From: Atherix ibis | Lineage: Eukaryota > Arthropoda > Insecta > Diptera > Athericidae | Assembly (NCBI GenBank): GCA_958298945.1 | Contig: OY282608.1 | Location: 59,062,951 to 59,126,950 of the forward strand | DNA: 64,000 nt | Reading direction: 5' to 3' | Shown here: one piece after another, positions 29,115-43,050 of the stretch | How the letters are laid out: every line of letters starts with the position of its first letter | Numbering within the stretch: the stretch's first letter is position 1 | Translations under genes and position numbers: made by a program | Notes under the pieces: generated by a model | What the model was told of the DNA's origin: nothing | What the model saw: only the letters and a program-made list of their open reading frames with translations | The model's database searches: none

Positions 29115-29530
29115 ACCAACCAACCAAAAAGCCAACAAACGAACAAACCTACAAACCAACAAACCAACAAACCAACAAACCAACAAACCAACAAACAAAC
29201 AAACAAACGAAACAACAAGCCAACAAACAAATAAACCAACAAACCAACAAACCAACAAACCAACAAACCAACAAACCAACAACCCAATAAACCAACAAAC
29301 CAATACACTAACAAACCAACAAACCAACAAGCCAACAAACCGACAAACCAACAAACCAACAAAATCCGCAAACGAACAAACAAACAAACCAACAAGCCAA
29401 CAAACCTAGAAACCAACAAGACAGCAAGCCAACAAACTAACAAACCAACAAACCAACAAACCAACAAACCAACAAACCAATAAGCCAACAAACCAACAAA
29501 CCAACAAACCAACAAACCAACAAGCCAACA
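29115..29530 (+). repeat. ~495-bp tandem pair, copy 1
   Basis: cctacaaac at 29148, tccgcaaacgaac near 29364 and cctagaaacc at 29405 are followed by an ordered run of units ending in ccaataagcc. The same order is found about 495 bp later. Small differences (agacagc against agacaac, and extra C3 or C7 changes) show the copies have since diverged. Confidence 0.75.
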
Positions 29531-29610
29531 AACCAAAAAACCAACAAACCGACAAACCAACAAACAACAAACCAACAAACCAACAAACCAACAAACGAAC
29601 AAACCAACCA

Positions 29611-30025
29611 ACCAACAAACTAAAAAGCCAACAAACGAACAAACCTACAAACAAACAAACCAACAAACCAGCAAACCAACAAACCAACAAACCAACAAAC
29701 AAACAAACAAACGAACCAACAAACCAACAAACAAATAAACCAACAAACCAACAAACCAACAAACCAACAAACCAACAAACCAACAACCCAACAATCCAAC
29801 AAACCAACACACTAACAAACCAACAAACCAACAAGCCAACAAACCGACAAACCAACTAACCCGCAAACGAACAAACAAACAAACCAACAAGCCAACAAAC
29901 CTAGAAACCAACAAGACAACAAGCCAACAAACCAACAAAACAACAAACCAACAAACCAACAAACCAACAAACCAATAAGCCAACAAACCAACAAACCAAC
30001 AAACCAACAAACCAACAAGCCAACA
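29611..30025 (+). repeat. ~495-bp tandem pair, copy 2
   Basis: Partner of 29115-29530: cctac at 29644, cccgcaaac near 29861 and cctagaaacc at 29900, at offsets of 495-496 bp. The cccgc and cctaga pair is also the opening of the larger module G at 33858, 37376, 45266 and 53279, so this may be an early or shortened form of that module. Confidence 0.75.
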
Positions 30026-30251
30026 AAGCAACAAACCAACAAAGAAAGTAACCAACAAACCAACAAACCAACAAGCCAACAAGCCAACAAGCCAACAAAC
30101 CAATAAGCCAACAAACCGACAAACCAACAAGCCAACAAAGCAACAAACCAACAAACCAAGTAACCAACAAACCAACAAACCAACAAGCCAACAAGCCAAC
30201 AAACCAACAAGCCAACAAACGAAGAAATGAACAAACCAACAAAACAAATCA

Positions 30252-30390
30252 ACAAACGAACAAACCAACAAACGAACAAACAAACAAAAACAAACAAACC
30301 AACAAACCAAGAAACCAACAAACCAACAAACCAACAAACCAACAAACCAACAAACGAACAAATTAACCAACCAACAAACCAAAAAGCAAA
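30252..30390 (+). repeat. 250-bp-offset duplication, copy 1
   Basis: A run containing cgaacaaac, caaacaaaaacaaac, aagaaacc and then aaattaacc (30360) recurs exactly 250 bp downstream (aaattaacc at 30610). The offset is 31 octamers plus 2 bp, so the duplicated piece included an off-phase unit. Confidence 0.8.
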
Positions 30391-30501
30391 CAAACGAACA
30401 AACCTACAACCAAACTAACCAACAAACCAACAAACCAACAAACTAACAAACCAACAAACCAACAAACCAACAAACGAACAAACAAACGAACCAACATACC
30501 A

Positions 30502-30640
30502 ACAAACGAACAAACCAACAAACGAACAAACAAACAAAAACAAACAAACCAACAAACCAAGAAACCAACAAACCAACAAACCAACAAACCAACAAACCAA
30601 CAAACGAACAAATTAACCAACCAACAAACCAAAAAGCCAA
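30502..30640 (+). repeat. 250-bp-offset duplication, copy 2
   Basis: Partner of 30252-30390 with the same internal order. After it the next octamers differ (aaaaagcc here, aaaaagcaaac in copy 1), which marks the right edge. Confidence 0.8.
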
Positions 30641-31255
30641 CAAACCGACAAACCAACAAACCAACAAACCCGCAAACGAACAAACAAACAAACAAACCAA
30701 CAAGCCAACAAACCTTGAAACCAACAAGCCAACAAGCCAACAAACCAACAAACCAACAAACCAACAAACCAACAAATACACAAACCAATAAGCCAACAAA
30801 CCAACAAACCAACAAACCAACAAACCAACAAGCCAACAAACCAAAAAACCAACAAACCGACAAACCAAAAAGCCAACAAAGCAACAAACCAACAAATCAA
30901 GTAACCAACAAACCAACAAACCAACAAGCCAACAAGCCAACAAACCAACAAGCCAACAAATGAAGAAACGGACAAACCAACAAACCAAAAAACCAACAAA
31001 CGAACAAACCAACATACCAACAAACCAACAAACCAACAAACCAACAAACCAACAAAACCAACAAACCAACAAGCCAAGAAACCAAAAAAACCAACAAACC
31101 GACAAACCAACAAGCCAACAAAGCAACAAACCAACAGACCAAGTAACCAACAAACCAACAAACCAACAACCAACAAGCCAACAAACCAACAAGCCAATAA
31201 ACGAAGAAATGAACAAACCAACAAAACAAACCAACAAACCAACAAACGAACAAAC

Positions 31256-31269
31256 AAAAAAAAAAAAAA
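31256..31269 (+). repeat. A14 tract
   Basis: Fourteen consecutive A bases about 50 bp downstream of the gaagaaatgaac landmark at 31203. The surrounding octamers are otherwise regular. This is the same landmark plus A-tract arrangement found many times in the right half of the window. Confidence 0.95.
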
Positions 31270-32264
31270 CCAACAAACCAAGAAACCAACAAACCAATAA
31301 ACCAACAAGCCAACAAACTAACAAGCCAACAAACAAATAAACCAACAAACCAACAAACAAATAAACCAACACACCAACAAGCCAACAAACCAACAAGCCA
31401 ACAAACCAACAAACCAACAAGCCAATAAACCAACAAGCCTACAAACCAACAAGCCAACAAACCAAAAAACCAACAAACCAACAAACCAACAAGCCAACGA
31501 ACCAACAAACCAACAAACCAAGTAACCAGCAAGCCAAAAAACCAATAACCCAACAAACAAACAAACCAACAAACCAACAAACCAACAAACCAACAAACCA
31601 ACAAACCAACAAACCAACAAACCAACAAGCCAACAAACGAATAAACAAACAAACCAACAAATCAACAAACCAACAAGCCAACAAACCAACAAGCCAACAA
31701 ACCAACAAACCAACAAACCAACAAACCAACAAACCAACAAACAAACAAACCAATAAACCAACAAACCAACAAGCCAACGAGCCAACAAACCGGCAAACCG
31801 ACAAGCCAACAAGCCAACAAACCAACAAACCAACAAACCAACAAACCAACAAACCAACCAGCCAACAAGCCAACAAACCAACAAACCAACAAGCCAATAA
31901 ACCAACAAGCCTACAAACCAACAAACCAACAATCCAATAAACCAACAAGCCTACAAACCAACAAACCAACAAACCAACCAGCCAAAAAACCAACAAACCA
32001 ACAAACCAACAAGCCAACGAACCAACAAAACAACAAAGCAAGTAACCAGCAAGCCAAAAAACCAATAACCCAACAAACAAACAAACCAACAAACCAACAA
32101 ACCAACAAACCAACAAACCAACAAACCAACAAACCAACAAGCCAACAAACGAACAAACAAACCAACCAACAAACCAACAAACCAACAAGCCAACAAACCA
32201 ACAAGCCAACAAACCAACAAACCAACAAACCAACAAACCAACAAACCAACAAACCAACAAACGA

Positions 32265-33161
32265 ACAAACCAATAAACCAACAAACCAACAAGCCAACAA
32301 GCCAACAAACCAACAAACCGACAAGCCAACAAGCCAACAAAGCAACAAACCAACAAACCAAGTAACCAACAAACCAACAAACCAACAAGCCAACAAGCCA
32401 ACAAACCAACAAACCAACAAACGAAGAAATGAACAAACCAACAAAACAAATCAACAAACCAACAAACCAACAAACGAACAAACAAAAAAAAAAACCAACA
32501 AACCAAGAAACCAACAAACCAACAAACCAACAAGCCAACAAGCCAACAAACCAACTAGCCAACAAACCAACAAACCAACAAACCAACAAACCAACAAACC
32601 AACAAACCAACAAACGAAAAAACCAACAAACCAACAAACCAACAAACCAACAAACCAACAAACCAACAAACCAACAAACCAACAAACAAACAAATTAACC
32701 AACCAACAAACCAAAAAGCCAACAAACGAACAAACCTACAACCAAACTAACCAACAAACCAACAAACCAACAAACCAACAAACCAACAAACCAACAAACC
32801 AAAAAGCCAACAAACGAACAAACCTACAACCAAACTAACCAACAAACCAACAAACCAACAAACCAACAAACCAACAAACCAACAACACAACAAACCAACA
32901 AACTAACAAACCAACAAACCAACAAGCCAACAAACCGACAAACCAACAAACCAACAAACCCGCAAACCAACAAACCAAATAACCAACAAAACAACAAACC
33001 AACAAACCAACAAACCAACAAGCCAACAAACGAACAAGCCAACAAACCAACAAGCCAACAAACGAAGAAACCAACAAGCCAACAAACCAACAAACCCACA
33101 AGCCAACAAGCCAATAAACCAACAAGCCAACAAATCAACAAGCCCACAAACCAACAAACCA
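32265..33161 (+). repeat. ~897-bp tandem unit, copy 1
   Basis: ccgacaagcc (32318), gaagaaatgaac (32423), an A11 tract (32484-32494), aaattaacc (32692) and cctacaacc (32735) recur at 33215, 33320, 33381, 33583 and 33626. The offset is 897 bp before the A-tract and 891 after it, because the second copy has two more A bases and one octamer fewer. From about 32770 to the end of this unit no match to the second copy is visible. An extra 88-bp local duplication (11 octamers) repeats cctacaacc at 32823. Confidence 0.85.
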
Positions 33162-33660
33162 AAAAACCAATAAACCAACAAACCAACAAGCCAACAAGCC
33201 AACAAACCAACAAACCGACAAGCCAACAAGCCAACAAAGCAACAAACCAACAAACCAAGTAACCAACAAACCAACAAACCAACAAGCCAACAAGCCAACA
33301 AACCAACAAACCAACAAACGAAGAAATGAACAAACCAACAAAACAAATCAACAAACCAACAAACCAACAAACGAACAAACAAAAAAAAAAAAACCAACAA
33401 ACCAAGAAACCAACAAACCAACAAACCAACAAGCCAACAAGCCAACAAACCAACTAGCCAACAAACCAACAAACCAACAAACCAACAAACCAACAAACCA
33501 ACAAACGAAAAAACCAACAAACCAACAAACCAACAAACCAACAAACCAACAAACCAACAAACCAACAAACCAACAAACAAACAAATTAACCAACCAACAA
33601 ACCAAAAAGCCAACAAACGAACAAACCTACAACCAAACTAACCAACAAACCAACAAACCA
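33162..33660 (+). repeat. ~897-bp tandem unit, copy 2 (shared part)
   Basis: Partner of 32265-32770, with an A13 tract at 33381-33393. Its right end overlaps the start of module G at 33626. A more distant relative lies at about 44650-45120, with the same landmark order and an A16 tract. Confidence 0.85.
33381..33393 (+). repeat. A13 tract
   Basis: Thirteen A bases, two more than the paired tract at 32484-32494 of the neighbouring copy. It shows that the A-tract length changes independently of the octamer count. Confidence 0.95.
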
Positions 33661-36600
33661 ACACACCAACAAACCAACAAACCAACAAACCAACAAACGA
33701 ACAAACAAACGAACCAACATACCAACAAACAAATAAACCAACAAACCAACAAACCAACAAACCAACAAACCAACAAACCAACAACCCAACAAACCAACAA
33801 ACTAACAAACCAACAAACCAACAAGCCAACAAACCGACAAACCAACAAACCAACAAACCCGCAAACGAACAAACAAACAAACAAACCAACAAGCCAACAA
33901 ACCTAGAAACCAACAAGCCAACAAGCCAACAAACCAATAAGCCAACAAACCAACAAACCAACAAACCAACAAACCAACAAGCCAACAAACCAAAAAACCA
34001 ACAAACCGACAAACCAAAAAGCCAACAAAGCAACAAACCAACAAATCAAGTAACCAACAAACCAACAAACCAACAAGCCAACAAGCCAACAAACCAACAA
34101 GCCAACAAACGAAGAAACGAACAAACCAACAAACCAAAAAACCAACAAACGGACAAACCAACAAACCAACAAACCAACAAACCAACAAAACCAACAAACC
34201 AACAAGCCAACAAACCAAAAAAACCAACAAACCGACAAACCAACAAGCCAACAAAGCAACAAACCAACAAACCAAGTAACCAACAAACCAACAAACCAAC
34301 AAGCTTACAAGCCAACAAACTAACAAGCCAATAAACGAAGAAATAAACAAACCAACAAAACAAACCAACAAACCAACAAACGAACAAACAAAAAAAAAAA
34401 AACAAACCAACAAACCAAGAAACCAACAAACCAACAAACCAACAAGCCAACAAGCCAACAAACCAACAAGCCAACAAACAAATAAACCAACAAACCAACA
34501 AACAAATAAACCAACACACCAACAAGCCAACAAACCAACAAGCCAACAAACCAACAAACCAACAAGCCAACAAACCAAGTAACCAGAAAGCCAAAAAACC
34601 AATAACCCAACAAACAAACAAACCAACAAACCAACAAACCAACAAACCAACAAACCAACAAACCAACAAACCAACAAACCAACAAGCCAATAAACGAACA
34701 AACAAACAAACCAACAAACCAACAAACCAACAAGCCAACAAACCAACAAGACAACAAACCAACAAACCAACAAACCAACAAACCAACAAACCAACAAACC
34801 AACAAACCAACAAACCAACAAACGAACAAACCAATAAACCAACAAACCAACAAGCCAACAAGCCAACAAACCAACAAACCGACAAGCCAACAAGCCAACA
34901 AGCCAACAAACCAATAAACCAACAAACCAACAAACCAACAAACCAACAAGCCAATAAACGAACAAACCAACAAACAAACAAACCAACAAACCAGCAAACC
35001 AAGAAACCAACAAACCAGCAAACCAACAAACGAACAAACCAACAAACCAACAAGCCAACAAACGAACAATTCAACAAACAAACAAACCAACAAACCAACA
35101 AACCAACAAACCAACAAACCAACAAAACAACAAACTAACAAACGAACAAACCAACAAACCCACAAACCAACAAACCAACAAGCCAACAAGCCAACAAACC
35201 ACCAAGCCAACAAACGAATAAACCAACAAACCAACAAAATAACAAACCAACAAACAAACGAACCAACAAACCAACAAACAAATAAACCAACAAACCAACA
35301 AACCAAAAAACCAACAAACCAACAAACCAACAAACCAACAAACCAACAAACCAACAAACCAACAAACCAACAAACCAACAAACCAACAAGCAAACAAACC
35401 AACAAACCAACAAACCCGCAAACAAACAAACCAACAAACCAACAAGCCAACAAACCCAGAAACCAACAAGCCAACAATCCAATAAACGAACAAACGAACA
35501 AACAAAGAAACGAACAAACCAACAAACCAACAAACCAACAAACTAAGAACCCAACAAACCAACAAACCAACAAACCAACAAACCAACAAACTAACAAACC
35601 CACAAGCCAATAAACCAAAAAACCAACAAAACAAAAAACCAACAAACCAACAAAGCAACAAACCAACAAACCAAATAACCAACAAAACAACAAACCAACA
35701 AACCAACAAACCAACAAGCCAACAAACGAACAAGCCAACAAACCAACAAGCCAACAAACGAAGAAACCAACAAGCCAACAAACCAACAAACCAACAAGCC
35801 AACAAGCCAATAAACCAACAAGCCAACAAATCAACAAGCCCACAAACCAACAAACCAAAAAACCAACAAACCAACAAACCAACTAGCCAACAAGCCTACA
35901 AAGCAACAAACCAACAAACGAAGTAACAAACAAACCAACAAACCAACAAGCCAACAAGCCAATAAACCAACAAGCCAACAAACGAAGAAACGAACAAACC
36001 AACAAAACAAACCAACAAACCAACAAACCAACAAACGAACAAACAAACAAAAAACAACAAACCAACAAACCAAGAAACCAAGAAACCAACAAACCAACAA
36101 GCCAACAAGCCAACAAACCAACAAGCCAACAAACCAACAAACCAACAAACCAGCAAACCAACAAACCAACAAACCAACAAACCAACAAACCAACAAACCA
36201 ACAAACCAACAACCCCGCAAACGAACAAACAAACAAACAAACCAACAAACCAACAAACCAATAAGCCAACAAACCAACAAACCAACAAACCAACAAACCA
36301 ACAAGCCAACAAACGAACAAACAAACAAACCAACAAACCAACAAGCCAACAAGCCAACAAACCAACAAGCCAACAAACCAACAAATCAACAAACCAACAA
36401 ACCAACAAACCAACAAACCAACAAACCAACAAACCAACAAACCAACAAACCAACAAACGAACAAACCAATAAACCAACAAATCAAGTAACCAACAAACCA
36501 ACAAACCAACAAGCCAACAAGCCAACAAACCAACAAGCCAACAAACGAAGAAACGAACAGACAAACCAACAAACCAACAAACCAATAAGCCAACAAACCA

Positions 36601-37156
36601 ACAAACCAACAAACCAACAAACCAACAAACCAACAAGCCAACAAACCAAAAAACCAACAAACCGACAAACCAACAAGCCAACAAAGCAACAAACCAACAA
36701 ATCAAGTAACCAACAAACCAACAAACCAACAAGCCAACAAGCCAACAAACCAACAAGCCAACAAACGAAGAAACGAACAAACCAACAAACCAAAAAATCA
36801 ACAAACGAACAAACCAATTAACCAACAAACCAACAAACCAACAAACCAACAAAACCAGCAAACCAACAAGCCAACAAACCCAAAAAACCAACAAACCGAC
36901 AAACCAACAAGCCAACAAGCAACAAACCAACAAACCAAGTAACCAACAAACCAACAAACCAACAAGCCAACAAGCCAACAAACCAACAAGCCAATAAACG
37001 AAGAAATGAACAAACCAACAAAACAAACCAACAAACCAACAAACCAACAAACGAACAAACAAAAAAAAACAAACAAACCAACAAACCAAGAAACCAACAA
37101 ACCAACAAACCAACAAACCAACAAGCCAACAAACCAACAAGCCAACAAACAAATAA
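33626..37156 (+). repeat. Module G, copy 1 (~3.5-kb higher-order unit)
   Basis: Ordered landmarks are cctacaacc (33626), cccgcaaac (33858), cctagaaacc (33902), gaagaaataaac (34338), A13 (34390-34402), aatccaataaacgaac (35476), ccccgcaaac (36213), attaacc (near 36818) and gaagaaatgaac (37000) with A9. The same order follows in tandem from 37158. The offset grows from about 3516-3532 to 3634 bp toward the right, so the second copy gained about a dozen octamers in several places. Confidence 0.92.
34390..34402 (+). repeat. A13 tract
   Basis: Thirteen A bases after a gaagaaataaac landmark (an A for the usual G of gaagaaatgaac). The matching tract in the next copy, at 37906-37918, has the same length and the same A variant. 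Confidence 0.95.
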
Positions 37157-37157
37157 A

Positions 37158-40100
37158 CCTACAACCAAACTAACCAACAAACCAACAAACCAACAAACCA
37201 ACAAACGAACAAACAAACGAACCAACATACCAACAAACAAATAAACCAACAAACCAACAAACCAACAAACCAACAAACCAACAAACCAACAACCCAACAA
37301 ACCAACAAACTAACAAACCAACAAACCAACAAGCCAACAAACCGACAAACCAACAAACCAACAAACCCGCAAACGAACAAACAAACAAACAAACCAACAA
37401 GCCAACAAACCTAGAAACCAACAAGCCAACAAGCCAACAAACCAATAAGCCAACAAACCAACAAACCAACAAACCAACAAACCAACAAGCCTACAAACCA
37501 AAAAACCAACAAACCGACAAACCAAAAAGCCAACAAAGCAACAAACCAACAAATCAAGTAACCAACAAACCAACAAACCAACAAGCCAACAAGCCAACAA
37601 ACCAACAAGCCAACAAACGAAGAAACGAACAAACCAACAAACCAAAAAACCAACAAACGGACAAACCAACAAACCAACAAACCAACAAACCAACAAACCA
37701 ACAAAACCAACAAACCAACAAGCCAACAAACCAAAAAAACCAACAAACCGACTAACCAACAAGCCAACAAAGCAACAAACCAACAAACCAAGTAACCAAC
37801 AAACCAACAAACCAACAAGCTTACAAGCCAACAAACTAACAAGCCAATAAACGAAGAAATAAACAAACCAACAAAACAAACCAACAAACCAACAAACGAA
37901 CAAACAAAAAAAAAAAAACAAACCAACAAACCAACAAACCAACAAACCAACAAACCAACAAGCCAACAAGCCAACAAACCAACAAGCCAACAAACAAATA
38001 AACCAACAAACCAACAAACAAATAAACCAACACACCAACAAGCCAACAAACCAACAAGCCAACAAACCAACAAACCAACAAGCCAACAAACCAAGTAACC
38101 AGAAAGCCAAAAAACCAATAACCCAACAAACAAACAAACCAACAAACCAACAAACCAACAAACCAACAAACCAACAAACCAACAAACCAACAAACCAACA
38201 AACCAACAAGCCAATAAACGAACAAACAAACAAACCAACAAACCAACAAACCAACAAGCCAACAAACCAACAAGCCAACAAACCAACAAACCAACAAACC
38301 AACAAACCAACAAACCAACAAACCAACAAACCAACAAACCAACAAACGAACAAACCAATAAACCAACAAACCAACAAGCCAACAAGCCAACAAACCAACA
38401 AACCGACAAGCCAACAAGCCAACAAGCCAACAAACCAACAAACCAACAAACCAACAAACCAACAAGCCAATAAACGAACAAACCAACAAACAAACAAACC
38501 AACAAACCAGCAAACCAAGAAACCAACAAACCAGCAAACCAACAAACGAACAAACCAACAAACCAACAAGCCAACAAACGAACAATTCAACAAACAAACA
38601 AACCATCAAACCAACAAACCAACAAACCAACAAACCAACAAAACAACAAACTAACAAACGAACAAACCAACAAACCCACAAACCAACAAACCAACAAGCC
38701 AACAAGCCAACAAACCACCAAGCCAACAAACGAATAAACCAACAAACCAACAAAATAACAAACCAACAGACAAACGAACCAACAAACCAACAAACAAATA
38801 AACCAACAAACCAACAAACCAAAAAACCAACAAACCAACAAACCAACAAACCAACAAACCAACAAACCAACAAACCAACAAACCAACAAACCAACAAACC
38901 AACAAACCAACAAACCAACAAACCAACAAGCAAACAAAACAACAAACCAACAAACCCGCAAACAAACAAACCAACAAACCAACAAGCCAACAAACCCAGA
39001 AACCAACAAGCCAACAATCCAATAAACGAACAAACGAACAAACAAAGAAACGAACAAACCAACAAACCAACAAACCAACAAACTAAGAACCCAACAAACC
39101 AACAAACCAACAAACCAACAAACCAACAAACTAACAAACCCACAAGCCAATAAACCAAAAAACCAACAAAACAAAAACAACAAGCCAACAAAGCAACAAA
39201 CCAACAAACCAAATAACCAACAAAACAACAAACCAACAAACCAACAAACCAACAAGCCAACAAACGAACAAGCCAACAAACCAACAAGCCAACAAACGAA
39301 GAAACCAACAAGCCAACAAACCAACAAACCAACAAGCCAACAAGCCAATAAACCAACAAGCCAACAAATCAACAAGCCCACAAACCAACAAACCAAAAAA
39401 CCAACAAACCAACAAACCAACTAGCCAACAAGCCTACAAAGCAACAAACCAACAAACCAAGTAACAAACAAACCAACAAACCAACAAGCCAACAAGCCAA
39501 TAAACCAACAAGCCAACAAACGAAGAAACGAACAAACCAACAAAACAAACCAACAAACCAACAAACCAACAAACGAACAAACAAACAAAAAACAACAAAC
39601 CAACAAACCAAGAAACCAAGAAACCAACAAACCAACAAGCCAACAAGCCAACAAACCAACAAGCCAACAAACCAACAAACCAACAAACCAGCAAACCAAC
39701 AAACCAACAAACCAACAAACCAACAAACCAACAAACCAACAAACCAACAAACCAACAAACGAACAAACGAACAAACCAACAAACCAACAAACCAACAAAC
39801 CAACAAACCAACAAACCAACAAACCAACAAACTAAGAAACCAACAACCCCGCAAACGAACAAACAAACAAACAAACCAACAAACCAACAAACCAATAAGC
39901 CATCAAACCAACAAACCAACAAACCAACAAACCAACAAGCCAACAAACGAACAAACAAACAAACCAACAAACCAACAAACCAACAAGCCAACAAACCAAC
40001 AAGCCAACAAACCAACAAACCAACAAACCAACAAACCAACAAACCAACAAACCAACAAACCAACAAACCAACAAACCAACAAACCAACAAACCAACAAAC

Positions 40101-40740
40101 GAACAAACCAATAAACCAACAAATCAAGTAACCAACAAACCAACAAACCAACAAGCCAACAAGCCAACAAACCAACAAGCCAACAAACGAAGAAACGAAC
40201 AGACAAACCAACAAACCAACAAACCAATAAGCCAACAAACCAACAAACCAACAAAACAACAAACCAACAAGCCAACAAACCAAAAAACCAACAAACCGAC
40301 AAACCAACAAGCCAACAAAGCAACAAACCAACAAATCAAGTAACCAACAAACCAACAAACCAACAAGCCAACAAGCCAACAAACCAACAAGCCAACAAAC
40401 GAAGAAACGAACAAACCAACAAACCAAAAAACCAACAAACGAACAAACCAATTAACCAACAAACCAACAAACCAACAATCCAACAAAACCAGCAAACCAA
40501 CAAGCCAACAAACCAAAAAAAACAACAAACCGACAAACCAACAAGCCAACAAGCAACAAACCAACAAACCAAGTAACCAACAAACCAACAAACCAACAAG
40601 CCAACAAGCCAACAAACCAACAAGCCAATAAACGAAGAAATGAACAAACCAACAAAACAAAGGAACAAACCAACAAACCAGCAAACGAACAAACAAAAAA
40701 AAACAAACAAACCAACAAACCAAGAAACCAACAAACCAAC
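37158..40740 (+). repeat. Module G, copy 2 (~3.6-kb higher-order unit)
   Basis: Tandem copy of 33626-37156: cctacaacc at 37158, cccgcaaac at 37376, cctagaaacc at 37410, A13 at 37906-37918, aatccaataaacgaac at 39016, ccccgcaaac at 39847, and gaagaaatgaac at 40634 with A9 at 40695-40703. Its right part from about 39900 is also the start of the 1536-bp pair, so duplications of different age overlap here. Confidence 0.92.
37906..37918 (+). repeat. A13 tract
   Basis: Counterpart of the A13 tract at 34390-34402 in the second copy of module G, after the same gaagaaataaac variant landmark (37853). Confidence 0.95.
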
Positions 40741-41450
40741 AAACCAACACACCAACAAGCCAACAAACCAACAAAGCCAAAAAACCAACAAACCAACAAG
40801 CCAACAAGCCAATAAACCAACAAACCAAAAAATTAACAAACCAACAAACCAAGTAACCAACAAACCAACAAACCAACAAGCCAACAAGCCAACAAACCAA
40901 CAAGCCAATAAACGAAGAAATGAACAAACCAACAAAACAAACCATCAAACCAACAAACCAACAAACGAACAAACAAAACAAAAAAAAAAATCAACAAACC
41001 AAGAAACCAACAAACCAACAAACCAACAAGCCAACAAACCAACAAGCCAACAAACAAATAAACCAACAAACCAACAAACAAATAAACCAACACACCAACA
41101 AGCCAACAAACCAACAAACCAACAAACCAACAAGCCAACAAGCCAACAAACCAACAAGCCAATTAACGAAGAAATGAACAAACCAACAAAACAAACCAAC
41201 AAACCAACAAACCAACAAACGAACAAACAAAAAAAAAAAACAAACCAACAAACCAAGAAACCAACAAACCAACAAACCAACAAGCCAACAAGCCAACAAA
41301 CCAACAAACCAAAAAAACAACCAACCAACAAACCACAAGCCAACGAACCAACAAACCAACAAACCAAGTAAACAGCAAGCCAAAAAACCAATAACCCAAC
41401 AAACCAACAAACCAACAAACCAACAAACCAACAAACCAACAAATCAACAA
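39900..41450 (+). repeat. 1536/1600-bp tandem unit, copy 1
   Basis: atcaagtaacc (near 40123), attaacc (40451) and gaagaaatgaac (40634) recur at an offset of 1536 bp. From gaagaaatgaac at 40914 onward, through 41168 and A12 at 41229-41240, the offset is 1600 bp. The jump is a 64-bp difference (eight octamers) near 40745, where copy 2 keeps two caaataaacc units that copy 1 lacks. Confidence 0.92.
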
Positions 41451-43050
41451 ACCAACAAACTAACAAACCAACAAACCAACAAGCCAACAAACGAACAAAC
41501 AAACAAACCAACAAACCAACAAACCAACAAGCCAACAAACCAACGAGCCAACAAACCAACAAACCAACAAACCAACAAACCAACAAACCAACAAACCAAC
41601 AAACCAAAAAACCAACAAACCAACAAACCAACAAACGAACAAACCAATAAACCAACAAATCAAGTAACCAACAAACCAACAAACCAACAAGCCAACAAGC
41701 CAACAAACCAACAAGCCAACAAACGAAGAAACGAACAGACAAACCAACAAACCAACAAACCAATAAGCCAACAAACCAACAAACCAACAAAACAACAAAC
41801 CAACAAGCCAACAAACCAAAAAACCAACAAACCGACAAACCAACAAGCCAACAAAGCAACAAACCAACAAATCAAGTAACCAACAAACCAACAAACCAAC
41901 AAGCCAACAAGCCAACAAACCAACAAGCCAACAAACGAAGAAACGAACAAACCAACAAACCAAAAAACCAACAAACGAACAAACCAATTAACCAACAAAC
42001 CAACAAACCAACAATCCAACAAAACCAGCAAACCAACAAGCCAACAAACCAAAAAAAACAACAAACCGACAAACCAACAAGCCAACAAGCAACAAACCAA
42101 CAAACCAAGTAACCAACAAACCAACAAACCAACAAGCCAACAAGCCAACAAACCAACAAGCCAATAAACGAAGAAATGAACAAACCAACAAAACAAAGGA
42201 ACAAACCAACAAACCAGCAAACGAACAAACAAAAAAAAACAAACAAACCAACAAACCAAGAAACCAACAAACCAACAAACCAACAAGCCAACAAACCAAC
42301 AAGCCAACAAACAAATAAACCAACAAACCAACAAACAAATAAACCAACACACCAACAAGCCAACAAACCAACAAAGCCAAAAAACCAACAAACCAACAAG
42401 CCAACAAGCCAATAAACCAACAAACCAAAAAATTAACAAACCAACAAACCAAGTAACCAACAAACCAACAAACCAACAAGCCAACAAGCCAACAAACCAA
42501 CAAGCCAATAAACGAAGAAATGAACAAACCAACAAAACAAACCATCAAACCAACAAACCAACAAACGAACAAACAAAACAACAAAAAAAACCAACAAACC
42601 AAGAAACCAACAAACCAACAAACCAACAAGCCAACAAACCAACAAGCCAACAAACAAATAAACCAACAAACCAACAAACAAATAAACCAACACACCAACA
42701 AGCCAACAAACCAACAAACCAACAAACCAACAAGCCAACAAGCCAACAAACCAACAAGCCAATTAACGAAGAAATGAACAAACCAACAAAACAAACCAAC
42801 AAACCAACAAACCAACAAACGAACAAACAAAAAAAAAAAACAAACCAACAAACCAAGAAACCAACAAACCAACAAACCAACAAGCCAACAAGCCAACAAA
42901 CCAACAAACCAAAAAAACAACCAACCAACAAACCACAAGCCAACGAACCAACAAACCAACAAACCAAGTAAACAGCAAGCCAAAAAACCAATAACCCAAC
43001 AAACCAACAAACCAACAAACCAACAAACCAACAAACCAACAAATCAACAA
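41451..43050 (+). repeat. 1536/1600-bp tandem unit, copy 2
   Basis: Partner of 39900-41450, with gaagaaatgaac at 42170, 42514 and 42768 and A12 at 42829-42840. The first ~150 bp after it (43051 to about 43210) again resemble the start of this unit, so a third copy begins and is then replaced by other sequence. Confidence 0.92.
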
